From Eurosta solidaginis (taxonomy: Eukaryota; Arthropoda; Insecta; Diptera; Tephritidae): a stretch of 64,000 bases of DNA. How positions within the stretch are numbered: the first letter of the stretch is position 1; the number at the start of each line of letters is the position of its first letter. A program made the position numbers and the translations under genes. The notes under the pieces are model-generated. The model was not told the DNA's origin. It saw only the letters and a list, made by a program, of their open reading frames with translations, and searched no databases. This document shows, piece after piece, positions 28,263 through 36,126 of the stretch. Where the stretch lies: NCBI RefSeq assembly GCF_040869045.1, contig NC_090323.1, forward strand, positions 150,432,426 to 150,496,425. Reading direction: 5' to 3'.

Positions 28263-31222
28263 TGATTAGTTTTATCCAAGGCAACCTAAACCGGAGCAGA
28301 CTTGCTGATGAGCTACTACAACAGTTGGTCTTAGACCATAAAGCTAACAGCGTTATCATCAGCGAACCCTATAGAGCCCGAAATGATTGGCATATAGACA
28401 ACACCGGCACCGCCGCAATCTGGATGACAGATGCAAACGCCAATATTGTGAACCGTGTTGCCGGACAAGGCTACGTCCGCCTAACTACGAATAATACCAC
28501 AATAGTAAGCTGCTACTTGTCCCCGAATGATCCCATTCAAACGTTCAGGGAGAAGCTTGAACTTATTGAAGACGACCTGAGGGACTTAACTAGTAACCTG
28601 GTTGTGGCGGGAGACTTTAACGCAAGAGCCGTCGAATGGGGAATGCCGCAGACTAACACCCGTGGAAGGTTAGTCCTTGAGATGGCAGCCAGGCTCGGTT
28701 TGAACGTGCTTAACACTGGTACGACCCCTACATACCGACGGCCAGGCTTTGGATACTCGATCCCCGATGTAACACTAGTGTCAGAAAGCCTGCTCCTGAC
28801 CGCTGCTGGATGGAGAGTCATAGAGGATCTGACTGGCAGCGATCACAACTACATCACTTTCCACCTAAACGATCCCGGTCAGAGGCAGATTCCGAACGGG
28901 CCACGCAGAACAAAAGCATGGGACGCATCCAAGGTCGACTCTGCCACGTTCTCCGCATCAGTACTGGGGGATGCCCGACGGATAATCAACAACTCCAGTC
29001 CGACGGAAGAGACGGTTGAAAAGACAATGAGCTGTCTTCGCCACGCTTGCAACCTCTCTATGCCACGGAGGGGAGTGTGGAGGGGTAAAAAGCAGGTATA
29101 CTGGTGGAATAGCGAAATCGCGGAGCTGCGGAAAATATGCCACAGGATGCGAAGGCTAGCAACTCGCGCGCGCGGCAGGCCTGAGGCTCTAGAAAAGTCG
29201 GAAGCGTACAAAGGAGCGAAGAAAGCTCTTAGTGCTGCCATTAAGCAAAGCAAGCTTAAGTGCTGGAAAGCGCTTTGCGAGGAAGTGGATCGAGACCCAT
29301 GGGGGCAGGGATATAAGATAGTAATGAAGAAGTTCCGTCCGCCAAACCAGCTGATGGACGAGAACCAAATAAGGAACATTGTGGATGGCCTGTTTCCCAC
29401 CCAACTGCCTAGGGAGGGCGGGTACGTTACCCATGAAGATCGCAACGTGGAACCATTCCAAGAAGAAGAGCTTAAAACTGCCGTGCGAACTATGAAACCT
29501 AGGAAAGCATCTGGGCCCGACGGAATACCCGCGGAGGCAATTAGACTAGCTGCAAACGACTGCCCAGAACTTATGTTGCACATGTACAACAAATGTCTCG
29601 AAGAAAGAATTTTCCCCACCATATGGAAGACAGCACGACTGGTTCTCATTCCAAAAGGGAAAGGAGATCCCAACTCTCCATCATCCTACCGTCCCCTATG
29701 TATGTTGGACACAGCAGGGAAATTGATGGAGAGTCTCCTGAAGCAACGCCTCACCAGAGCGTTACAGGACGCCGGAGGACTGTCGCCCAGACAGCATGGT
29801 TTTCGGAGGGGGCACTCTACAATAGATGCCATAGCAGAAGTTATAGACGCAGTCAAGAAAGCCGAGACAGCGTGCCACAGAGCAAGACCTATAGTGTTGC
29901 TGGTCACGCTGGACGTCAAAAACGCTTTTAACTCAGCTAGGTGGGAGGACATGCTTGAGGCACTAGAAAGCACTTTCAAAGTACCGCAATATTTGTTAGA
30001 AATTTTAAGGGACTACCTAAGAGAGAGGTATCTAATATATGAAAGTACTCACGGTCAAAAAAGGGTAAAAATAACAGGTGGAGCAGCCCAGGGTTCGGTA
30101 CTAGGTCCCGACCTCTGGAATATAACTTACGACAGTCTTCTTCGATTAGACATGCCAGAAAGCACCTTCCTCGTTGCATTTGCAGACGACGTGGCAGCTC
30201 TGATAACAGCACCAAGCTGCGAGCTGGCACAGCTAAAATTAAACCAGGTCATGCGTAATGTAAATAGGTGGATGGCTGAGCACGGTCTCCAGTTAGCAAC
30301 AGCCAAAACGGAGATCGTCATCCTCACAAAGAGACGTATTCCCACTACCAGGAACATGATGGTTGGGGACCAGCCAATAGAAACACTCGCTTCAACGAAA
30401 TATCTGGGAGTGAGGTTAGACAGCAAACTCAACTTCTCGGATCACATACGAGGGACCTGCGAAAGAGCTGCGCGCATAATAGCGCAGTTGAGTAGATTAA
30501 TGGCAAACACAGGTGGCCCAAAGCCATGCACAAGGAAGTTGCTTGCATCAGCCTCGGATTCTATACTCTTATATGGTGCAGAAATCTGGGCGGACGCAAT
30601 GAAATACCGGAAGAACCGAGTCGCCCTCACCTCGGTCCAACGCAGAGGGGCGCTGCGAATATCTTCGGCTTACCGCACGGTATCAGCTGAAGCTGTCCTG
30701 GTCGTTGCGGGAACCATACCGATATATCTTCTCGTTGAGGAAAGAAAAACAATATATGACAACGGATCGCAAGCAAGTAGAGCTGCTGTTGCCATGCAGG
30801 CGCGAGAAGAATCGATCCGACGTTGGCAAGACCAGTGGAGCAACAGCATCGTAGGAAAGTGGACTAGGGAACTAATCCCTGAACTTGATCCATGGTTGAA
30901 GCGACCGCACGGAGAGGTAGACTTTTACCTGACCCAGTTTCTAACGGGACATGGTTACTTCCGCAAATACCTACACAGAATGGGTAAGGTTGATAGCCCG
31001 AGCTGTCTGTACTGTGGGGAAATAGACGATGTACGCCACACCTTCTTCGAATGCAGGCACTTCTCCCATCAGCGAAGGAGGGTAGAAGAGGTACTTGGCG
31101 ACCTATCCCCGGGCAGTGTCATTAATAACATAACCTGTCGAAGAGACAGATGGGATACGGTCAGCACATATGTGAGGCATATACTTACCAGTAAACGAGA
31201 AGACGGATGCCTAGCCCATTAG
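28205..31222 (+). CDS. ORF2 endonuclease-reverse transcriptase, R1-like LINE copy 3
   Basis: 1005 residues, intact, same domains and motifs as copies 1 and 2; about eleven residue differences from copy 1 (for example N for D in GLNVLNTG, R for K in GQKRVKI). Catalytic motifs GDFNARAVEWG, GSDHNYI and FADDVAAL are kept. Three uninterrupted ORF2 copies within 13 kb indicate recent activity. Confidence 0.93.
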   Translation: MQHFQSGTRCCKGQSLNSIVISFIQGNLNRSRLADELLQQLVLDHKANSVIISEPYRARNDWHIDNTGTAAIWMTDANANIVNRVAGQGYVRLTTNNTTIVSCYLSPNDPIQTFREKLELIEDDLRDLTSNLVVAGDFNARAVEWGMPQTNTRGRLVLEMAARLGLNVLNTGTTPTYRRPGFGYSIPDVTLVSESLLLTAAGWRVIEDLTGSDHNYITFHLNDPGQRQIPNGPRRTKAWDASKVDSATFSASVLGDARRIINNSSPTEETVEKTMSCLRHACNLSMPRRGVWRGKKQVYWWNSEIAELRKICHRMRRLATRARGRPEALEKSEAYKGAKKALSAAIKQSKLKCWKALCEEVDRDPWGQGYKIVMKKFRPPNQLMDENQIRNIVDGLFPTQLPREGGYVTHEDRNVEPFQEEELKTAVRTMKPRKASGPDGIPAEAIRLAANDCPELMLHMYNKCLEERIFPTIWKTARLVLIPKGKGDPNSPSSYRPLCMLDTAGKLMESLLKQRLTRALQDAGGLSPRQHGFRRGHSTIDAIAEVIDAVKKAETACHRARPIVLLVTLDVKNAFNSARWEDMLEALESTFKVPQYLLEILRDYLRERYLIYESTHGQKRVKITGGAAQGSVLGPDLWNITYDSLLRLDMPESTFLVAFADDVAALITAPSCELAQLKLNQVMRNVNRWMAEHGLQLATAKTEIVILTKRRIPTTRNMMVGDQPIETLASTKYLGVRLDSKLNFSDHIRGTCERAARIIAQLSRLMANTGGPKPCTRKLLASASDSILLYGAEIWADAMKYRKNRVALTSVQRRGALRISSAYRTVSAEAVLVVAGTIPIYLLVEERKTIYDNGSQASRAAVAMQAREESIRRWQDQWSNSIVGKWTRELIPELDPWLKRPHGEVDFYLTQFLTGHGYFRKYLHRMGKVDSPSCLYCGEIDDVRHTFFECRHFSHQRRRVEEVLGDLSPGSVINNITCRRDRWDTVSTYVRHILTSKREDGCLAH

Positions 31223-31435
31223 CGTGAGAGTAGCCATAGAGCTCACGTAGCGCGCACCCGTACCCGAAGTAATGCTAAACGCGGTCCCAGGTACGGGGAT
31301 TTGCGCGGGCCGTGGGAGGTTAGGTTTTAGTGGGTAGGCCTTCATGGAAGAAGGGAGTCCTACACTCGGAGAGTCTCGCAGTGAGGCTTAAATATCCCGG
31401 TCAGTGCATAAAGCATTTCCTCCTTCCACGAAACA

Positions 31436-31486
<51 letters not shown>

Positions 31487-31488
<2 letters not shown>

Positions 31489-31525
31489 TTAACTTTCACT
31501 TTAACTTTAACTTTATTTTTAACTA
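31487..31525 (+). repeat. (AACTTT)n microsatellite, tract 6
   Basis: Short tract between the poly(A) of LINE copy 3 and sequence leading into the Penelope-like fragment. It includes TTTCAC and TTATTTTTAAC variants. Confidence 0.85.
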
Positions 31526-31569
31526 AAATTTTGATTGTAGCGACCTTTTTACTTTGACTTTATCAAACT

Positions 31570-32250
31570 GTGATTTTTGCGTGTCACTCACTTTTTCACT
31601 CCGAGAATAAAAAACGTATAACACACATACTAAAGATGAATGACTTCCCTCCTAACGCAATACAGAGGTTAATAAAAGAATACCCGAAAGATAAATGCCG
31701 GAAGAACAGAGAGAACACGGCTACAAAATATAGATCTGTAGTATATATACCAGGTTTTTCAGAAAGATTGCAGGGCTCAGACATCTATGACAAGGAGAAT
31801 ATAAGAATTGCACACAAACCATCGTACACAACAAACATATTTTTTAATAACGTTAAAAGCAAAATAACAAATTCAGACAAACATAATGTAATATATAAGA
31901 TTACATGTGCGGGAAGTGAAAATAATAACTGTGGAAAAGAATATGTGGGTACAACAAAGAACAAATTAAAAACAAGAATAGCAGGACACAGATCGGATAT
32001 TAAATGTAGATCATCTGGCAACATTCATAAAACAGCACTTGCGGCCCACTGTACAGAGAACGGACACCAACCAGATTTTAAAGCGGTGAGTATACTAGAG
32101 CAGGAGACAAATTATAGCAAAAGGTTTACGTTAGAAATGCTACACATAGCAAATACATCACCAAGCAAGAGACTAAATTACAAAACGGACACAGAAAATT
32201 GCTCACATATTTATAGACACTTGACTCACAAAAGAACAAAAAAAAATTAG
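31570..32250 (+). pseudogene. GIY-YIG endonuclease C-terminal part of a Penelope-like protein
   Basis: About 226 codons to TAG 32250; the N-terminal RT is absent. KYRSVVYIPGFSERLQ is the usual link after RT, then NVIYKITCAGSENNNCGKEYVGTTKNKLKTR with the YK..C and YVG motifs, ARIAGHRSDI-like helix, TALAAHCTENGHQPDF and LEMLHIANT. It aligns by eye with 15046-15510 residue for residue over the nuclease but is clearly a diverged family. It is open but partial, so non-functional alone. Confidence 0.82.
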
Positions 32251-32382
32251 TTCTAAGCTGCATGGCGAATTAACGAGTGTCGTGTATCGGACAAGATAAT
32301 TAATGTATGTATGTATGGAAAAATTTTATCCCAATTGTATTCAGTTTTATATGTGAATATTTGTTTGTTATTGTTATAGCCC

Positions 32383-32430
32383 CTGAAGACGATCTCCGAA
32401 GGAGATTGAAATATATTGGGAAATATTTAA
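32383..32430 (+). ncRNA. Hammerhead-ribozyme-like core, second Penelope-like element
   Basis: CTGAAGA, one base, a strong hairpin (GATCTCC/GGAGATT, loop GAA), GAAA, then a possible stem III (ATAT/ATAT around ATTGGGAA) and a following ATT that could be the cleavage triplet. Same layout and the same extra base as the motif at 14703-14741. Catalysis is not shown. Confidence 0.45.
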
Positions 32431-32489
32431 AAAAGTGTTTTATTACATTGGACCTTGAGCCGGCAAAAATCACAGTTTGATAAAGTCTT

Positions 32490-32544
32490 TATTTTTAACT
32501 TTAACTTTAACATTCACTTTAACTTTAACTTTAACTTTAACTTT
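32490..32544 (+). repeat. (AACTTT)n microsatellite, tract 7
   Basis: Last hexamer tract, with an ATTCAC variant, ending against arm X of the inverted unit. Confidence 0.88.
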
Positions 32545-33271
32545 ATGATCCGGGGTGGGCATGAGCTTAACACCTGCTAACAAGCCAACCTAATATAAAC
32601 GAACGCAAGTCATTTTCTGTCAAAAATGTCTCATGCACATACAACTTGTATGAGAGCAACTCAAATTGAATTTGCTGCGTGAAAACCTAACTCGATTTCC
32701 AATTTTTGTTCTGCGTGACATTTAGATTTGACGTTTGCACACATGCTTTACATTGTCGCAACGCATGCTTATTTGGGTTAGGGCAAAAAACGCCGGTTGT
32801 TTGCGTGCGCTAAAAAAACGCAGTGCGGTTTTATTAGGTTGGCTTGTAAGCGACCATATATGTATACGATAAGCGATAGCACAATGGCTACTTTGTGAAA
32901 ATCAACGACAGCTCTTTTAGTTTGATTTCGATGGTCGTACGGTGAAGAAGTGTCGCACGCGCGCTTAAAACAGAGTACCAAAGAGTGCGTGTGACACATG
33001 TTTACCGTTCAAGCATTGAAATCAAACTAAATAAATAACTGATTTTGCTTTCGTGATCGCTACGCGTTCGTGTTTACTAACACATTCTCAATTTGGTAAC
33101 CTGCCCACCGCTGATTATGATAGAGATCCAATTTTATGTATTTGGCCTGTTGCTAACACCGAACGTTTTCGAACCTTTTCGAGCCTTTTTGAATCTTTTT
33201 TGACAAATATCCGTTACGTTTTTTTTTGATTTAGTCGCCAAGCCCTCGATAAAATCTATGCAATAGCTTAA
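32545..33271 (-). repeat. Arm X of unit U (inverted copy 2)
   Basis: Reverse complement of 952-1688 at well over 90% identity by eye. It ends CTATGCAATAGCTTAA at 33271, beyond which the two copies no longer match; the flanks there are element H. Confidence 0.8.
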
Positions 33272-33428
33272 TAAAAAAATTTGCAATAAAATAATATTGC
33301 GACTATAAACTGAGATATAACCTAGCCTATGTTTCAAGTTAGATCGGAGTGCAAAACAAATTCAAAATCGGTTCAGTAGCTTATGAGTCCATCGGGATCA
33401 AACATAGTGACACGTGATTTTTATATAT
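33272..33428 (-). mobile_element. DINE/Helentron-like element H, right part
   Basis: On the minus strand it reads ...ATATAAAAATCACGTGTCAC, CATAGTTTGATCCCGATGG and CTGAACCGATTTTGAA, a sequence I recognise as the other end of the CCCGGCAGACGTTGTTCTGCC repeat at 13432. Separated from its partner by inverted unit U. Confidence 0.5.
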
Positions 33429-33840
33429 TAAGATATAATTTTGTTCACAATATTTTATTTTTTTAACGAGACATCAAGAACAAGGCTTCTCGCGAGATTC
33501 TCGAATCTCGAAATATTCGTAATACTCGCGAGCTTCTCGACTTTGAATTCTCTCGAGATTCTCGAAACTTGACATACTCGTAATACTCGCGAGCTTCTCG
33601 ACTTTCAATTCAGTCGCTGCATTGGCAATATTCTATACATTTCGGTGTTTAGTTGTGGTTTTGTGGAAATTTTCGCTTGTGCTCCAGAAGAAATCATTAG
33701 CTCTATATAAAACACCCGATTAATCGACTAAATTGATTGTTGAAAAGCTCGCGAGCCTTAGGAGCCTTACGAGTCATTCGTGATTCGACAATCTCGCGAG
33801 AAATCTCTTCTCGAACAAGTTCGAGAATTCGTAGGCTCTA
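33429..33840 (-). repeat. Right subterminal and terminal region of the hAT-like element
   Basis: Rich in CTCGCGAG and TTCTCGAA palindromes (about 33490-33605 in two tandem pieces, and 33745-33830), ending in TCGTAGGCTCTA. Related in inverted orientation to 13192-13310. Confidence 0.7.
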
Positions 33841-33848
33841 ATTGATAT
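33841..33848. repeat. 8-bp target site duplication, right
   Basis: ATTGATAT, identical to 13184-13191. Confidence 0.85.
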
Positions 33849-34432
33849 ATGGCGGCCCTGATAAAGCTTCGATTGGTAAATTGCAGCTATTAATTAATAA
33901 CGCCGCATGATATGTATATTCAAAGAAAAAATTTGATCACATTTCACAAGTTTCACATAATATTCTTGGTTGCAGCTTAGCCTCATTTTTGGTCGTCGTT
34001 ATATTTGGTTTATGTTTAACTATAGCCGTTGTTCGAATTACCTTTATTCTAAACTAAAATTTGCACAATCTGGCCATACCTGCATCATAATTGTACCATA
34101 CTTTAAGTATTCTACAACGTCAAGAATATTTTTCGTTAGCGCTGTACAGTTGTGGAATTCTTTACCCAATAAATAAAAAATGGTTTCTAATCTTAAACAC
34201 TTCAAATTGGCTGTTTTCTCTATATTTTCTTCCTAAGTCGTTTCACCTGTTACTACAACAATGATCTCTAATTTTCTATGTGAGCATCTATTTATATTAT
34301 TTTATTTTATAATTGATTAAAAAATGTTAAATTAATGTTATCAATTTCTATGCGAAATACTATAAAAGACATAGTCTTACTTGTGTATAAATAATAAATG
34401 AAAATAAAATGAAATGAAGGATTGCTGTCCTC
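33849..34432 (+). pseudogene. Non-LTR retrotransposon L1, C-terminal portion and 3' end
   Basis: Resumes the L1 protein: YGGPDKASIGKLQLLINNAA, a stop, YVYSKKKFDHISQ and NILGCSLASF, then after a frame change the typical C-terminal stretch KLKFAQSGHTC and SRIFFVSAVQLWNSLPNK (33970-34176). The matching region of L2 reads RFVYGLQKYDHISP and AVRLWNSIPN. The 3' end shows an A-rich tail of AAATAATAAATGAAAATAAA type near 34395-34432. Several stops and shifts make it dead. Confidence 0.82.
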
Positions 34433-34718
34433 CATATTATTTCTTACTTAACTAGAGACAGTGAAAACTGCCCTTATTATTATAATGAAGTATGAAAATA
34501 ACTTAAGAAGCCCTTTTCTTTAATGTTTAAGATTAACTATTTAGTTTTGCAGTTGGCTCAACCCGCCGCTCATAACTCTACCACTCAAATGATTGAAATG
34601 TTTGCAACGTATCAACTAAAGTTGTTTTTACAGAAAGCGTTCAATTCTTTTGTAGATTATTAATACTTTCTAGAGTTAGCTTCTGCAATTCCTTTGTGTT
34701 TATGTAAATCATCAGGTT
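34433..34718. other. Probable 3' flank of the acid phosphatase gene
   Basis: 286 bp of AT-rich sequence with no repeat I recognise; as the gene lies on the minus strand it would include its 3' UTR. Confidence 0.4.
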
Positions 34719-35331
34719 TTAGTTTCCTGCTGGTTCTTGCCTTTCCACCAGACGCGGTGGTGGCTCTTTATAGTGAGCATTTTTCGCCTTACAACGCTCT
34801 TCATATGATTCATTTGGTATAACATCCGAGCTTAATGTAATTAATTTGTCCAATGGGCATTTAGCACCACAGTTTGGCACTTTCAGCAATTCCGCACAAC
34901 CCTTTTCATTATTTCGTAAATAAATCTGAAATTAAATAATTTAATCAGATCACACTTAAGCATTTACAAGTAGTGAAAGTATTGCTCACCTGCACATAAT
35001 ATTCACCAGTTTGCAAATTTTGATGCAATTCAAAAATGGTCATAACAGCAAAACGCGGCATCTGTCGCTTTCAAACACCCAAGGCAGATAGTATATTACC
35101 CACGGTCCAATCATGACCCATATAAATAAGTAGTTTACGATCGTTGGGACTCAGTTGATCATTGCTTTTCTGTATCATCTCGGCAAACGCCTTCTTGAGG
35201 AAGGGACCACCTTTGATCTTTTGCATTTCTTTTGTATAAGCGTTGTAAATATAACTTTGTTCCGCTAAAAATTGCAATTTTTCTGGATAATAATGCGTTG
35301 TCCATGCAGGTAATGGAAATCCAAACTCTTC
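34719..35331 (-). pseudogene. Histidine acid phosphatase, last two exons, with an in-frame stop
   Basis: Minus strand, two exons: 35331-34990 and 34925-34719, with an AG acceptor before 35331, GTGAGC donor after 34990, and TTTCAG acceptor before 34925. The protein reads EEFGFPLPAWTTHYYP... then LIYMGHDWTVGNILSALGV, a TGA (35071-35073), KRQMPRFAVMTIFELHQN, YYVQIYLRNNEKGC and ends at TAA 34719-34721. GHDWTV is the second catalytic His-Asp motif of branch-2 histidine phosphatases (lysosomal/venom acid phosphatase group), followed in the family by a tryptophan where TGA stands, so TGG to TGA is likely. The cysteines NEKGC...PNCGAKC fit the family's disulfide region. Upstream exons with the RHG motif are not in view. 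An LTR array is inserted 70 bp upstream of the exon, in the intron. Confidence 0.8.
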
Positions 35332-35404
35332 CTGATTTTGTGGAAAAAGAAAATTGATATTAGAGGAATGGCTATATCTATTGATTTTGCAAAAAATAAC
35401 ATAG

Positions 35405-36115
35405 TGTAACGAATTTGCTGCAAATTCCTCTTATTTGCCCTTTTTCTAGGTTCGTATCGCTAAACTGTTGAATAAATAACTCCAATATTGAATAATGGAA
35501 AAATGGCCTTTATTAAAATACTTCACAATAACACTCAAACTGTGCAACGAATAGCTTAATAACCAAACTGATAGCTCAAATGAAACTCCACTATTCAAAA
35601 TAATACTGCTATTGTTCGCTAGATATCGTCTTAGTCGTAACTGCTTGACAACTCAAATCAAACTCAAACTCTTCGCCTTTACTGTCGCGCCTTTTATACT
35701 TTTTGATTTCTAATTGCATACTTCTAGGCTTTTCCTTTCCAGAACATACTAGTTAGTTTCGGCTACAAAATCGCCAGCCACAACTACGTGCACAAATTAT
35801 TGCCCTCTCTTGTCACAACTCAGATAAGATATATGCATGTGTTTGTGCATTGCCGCTCCACTGCTCGTATACGTACATATGTGTAGACGCAATTATTTAT
35901 TCGTTTATGTAGATACAAAATGATTGAATTATTGATGTGAATGTTTGTAGTTTACAGTCTCTCGAGTACACATAGGCGTATAAGTAAATGCATCTGTGTG
36001 TGACATCTCTCTGGGCTGCCTTATATATGTGTATACTTGATTTGATTATTGACGTAAATACTGCTTAGCATGGCCTTAGTGATGGTATAGCTTAGTGATG
36101 CTAATATCCGTGACA
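35405..36115 (-). repeat. LTR 1 of the tandem array
   Basis: 711 bp, ends TGTC/TTACA in element orientation; about 80 bp longer than copy 1 LTRs owing to an extra AT-rich segment (about 35470-35560). The TATA motif reads AGTATAAAAGG (minus strand, near 35690-35700). Confidence 0.92.
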
Positions 36116-36126
36116 CTGCCCTCCAC

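Larger units (their letters stand above)
27910..31486 (+). mobile_element. R1-clade non-LTR retrotransposon, copy 3 (5'-truncated)
   Basis: Starts in ORF1 (GAGAACAGAAAATGG), with all three knuckles, then an intact ORF2, the common 3' UTR and a 50-base poly(A) (31437-31486) joined to CTTTAAC. The long unbroken A tail argues for a young insertion. Confidence 0.9.
31557..32489 (+). mobile_element. Penelope-like element fragment (second family) with 25-bp inverted ends
   Basis: The left end GACTTTATCAAACTGTG...TTTTTGC (31557-31581) is an exact inverse of 32465-32489. Inside are a GIY-YIG-type endonuclease and a 3' region with a hammerhead-like motif and CCTTGAGCCGG, which parallels CCGGCCTTGAGC in the other element. 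The reverse transcriptase is missing; truncation with one repeat inverted is known in Penelope copies. Confidence 0.75.
13192..33840. mobile_element. hAT-like element swollen to ~20.6 kb by nested insertions
   Basis: The ends TAGAGCTTACGA (13192) and, inverted, TAGAGCCTACGA (33840) are terminal inverted repeats with one mismatch in 12, followed by related CTCGCGAG/TTCTCGAAC-rich subterminal sequence (13200-13310; 33470-33840). Together with the 8-bp duplication and TAGAG start this fits the hAT superfamily, or a MITE derived from it; P-type elements also make 8-bp duplications. I see no transposase. Own sequence is limited to about 13192-13431 and 33429-33840; the rest is later insertions. 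Confidence 0.75.

Noticed and set aside
14488..32544. Telomere repeat array with telomere-specific LINEs
   Set aside because: The hexamer is not a known insect telomere repeat, flies lack telomerase repeats, and the array is inside a bounded element (8-bp duplication) in a LINE.
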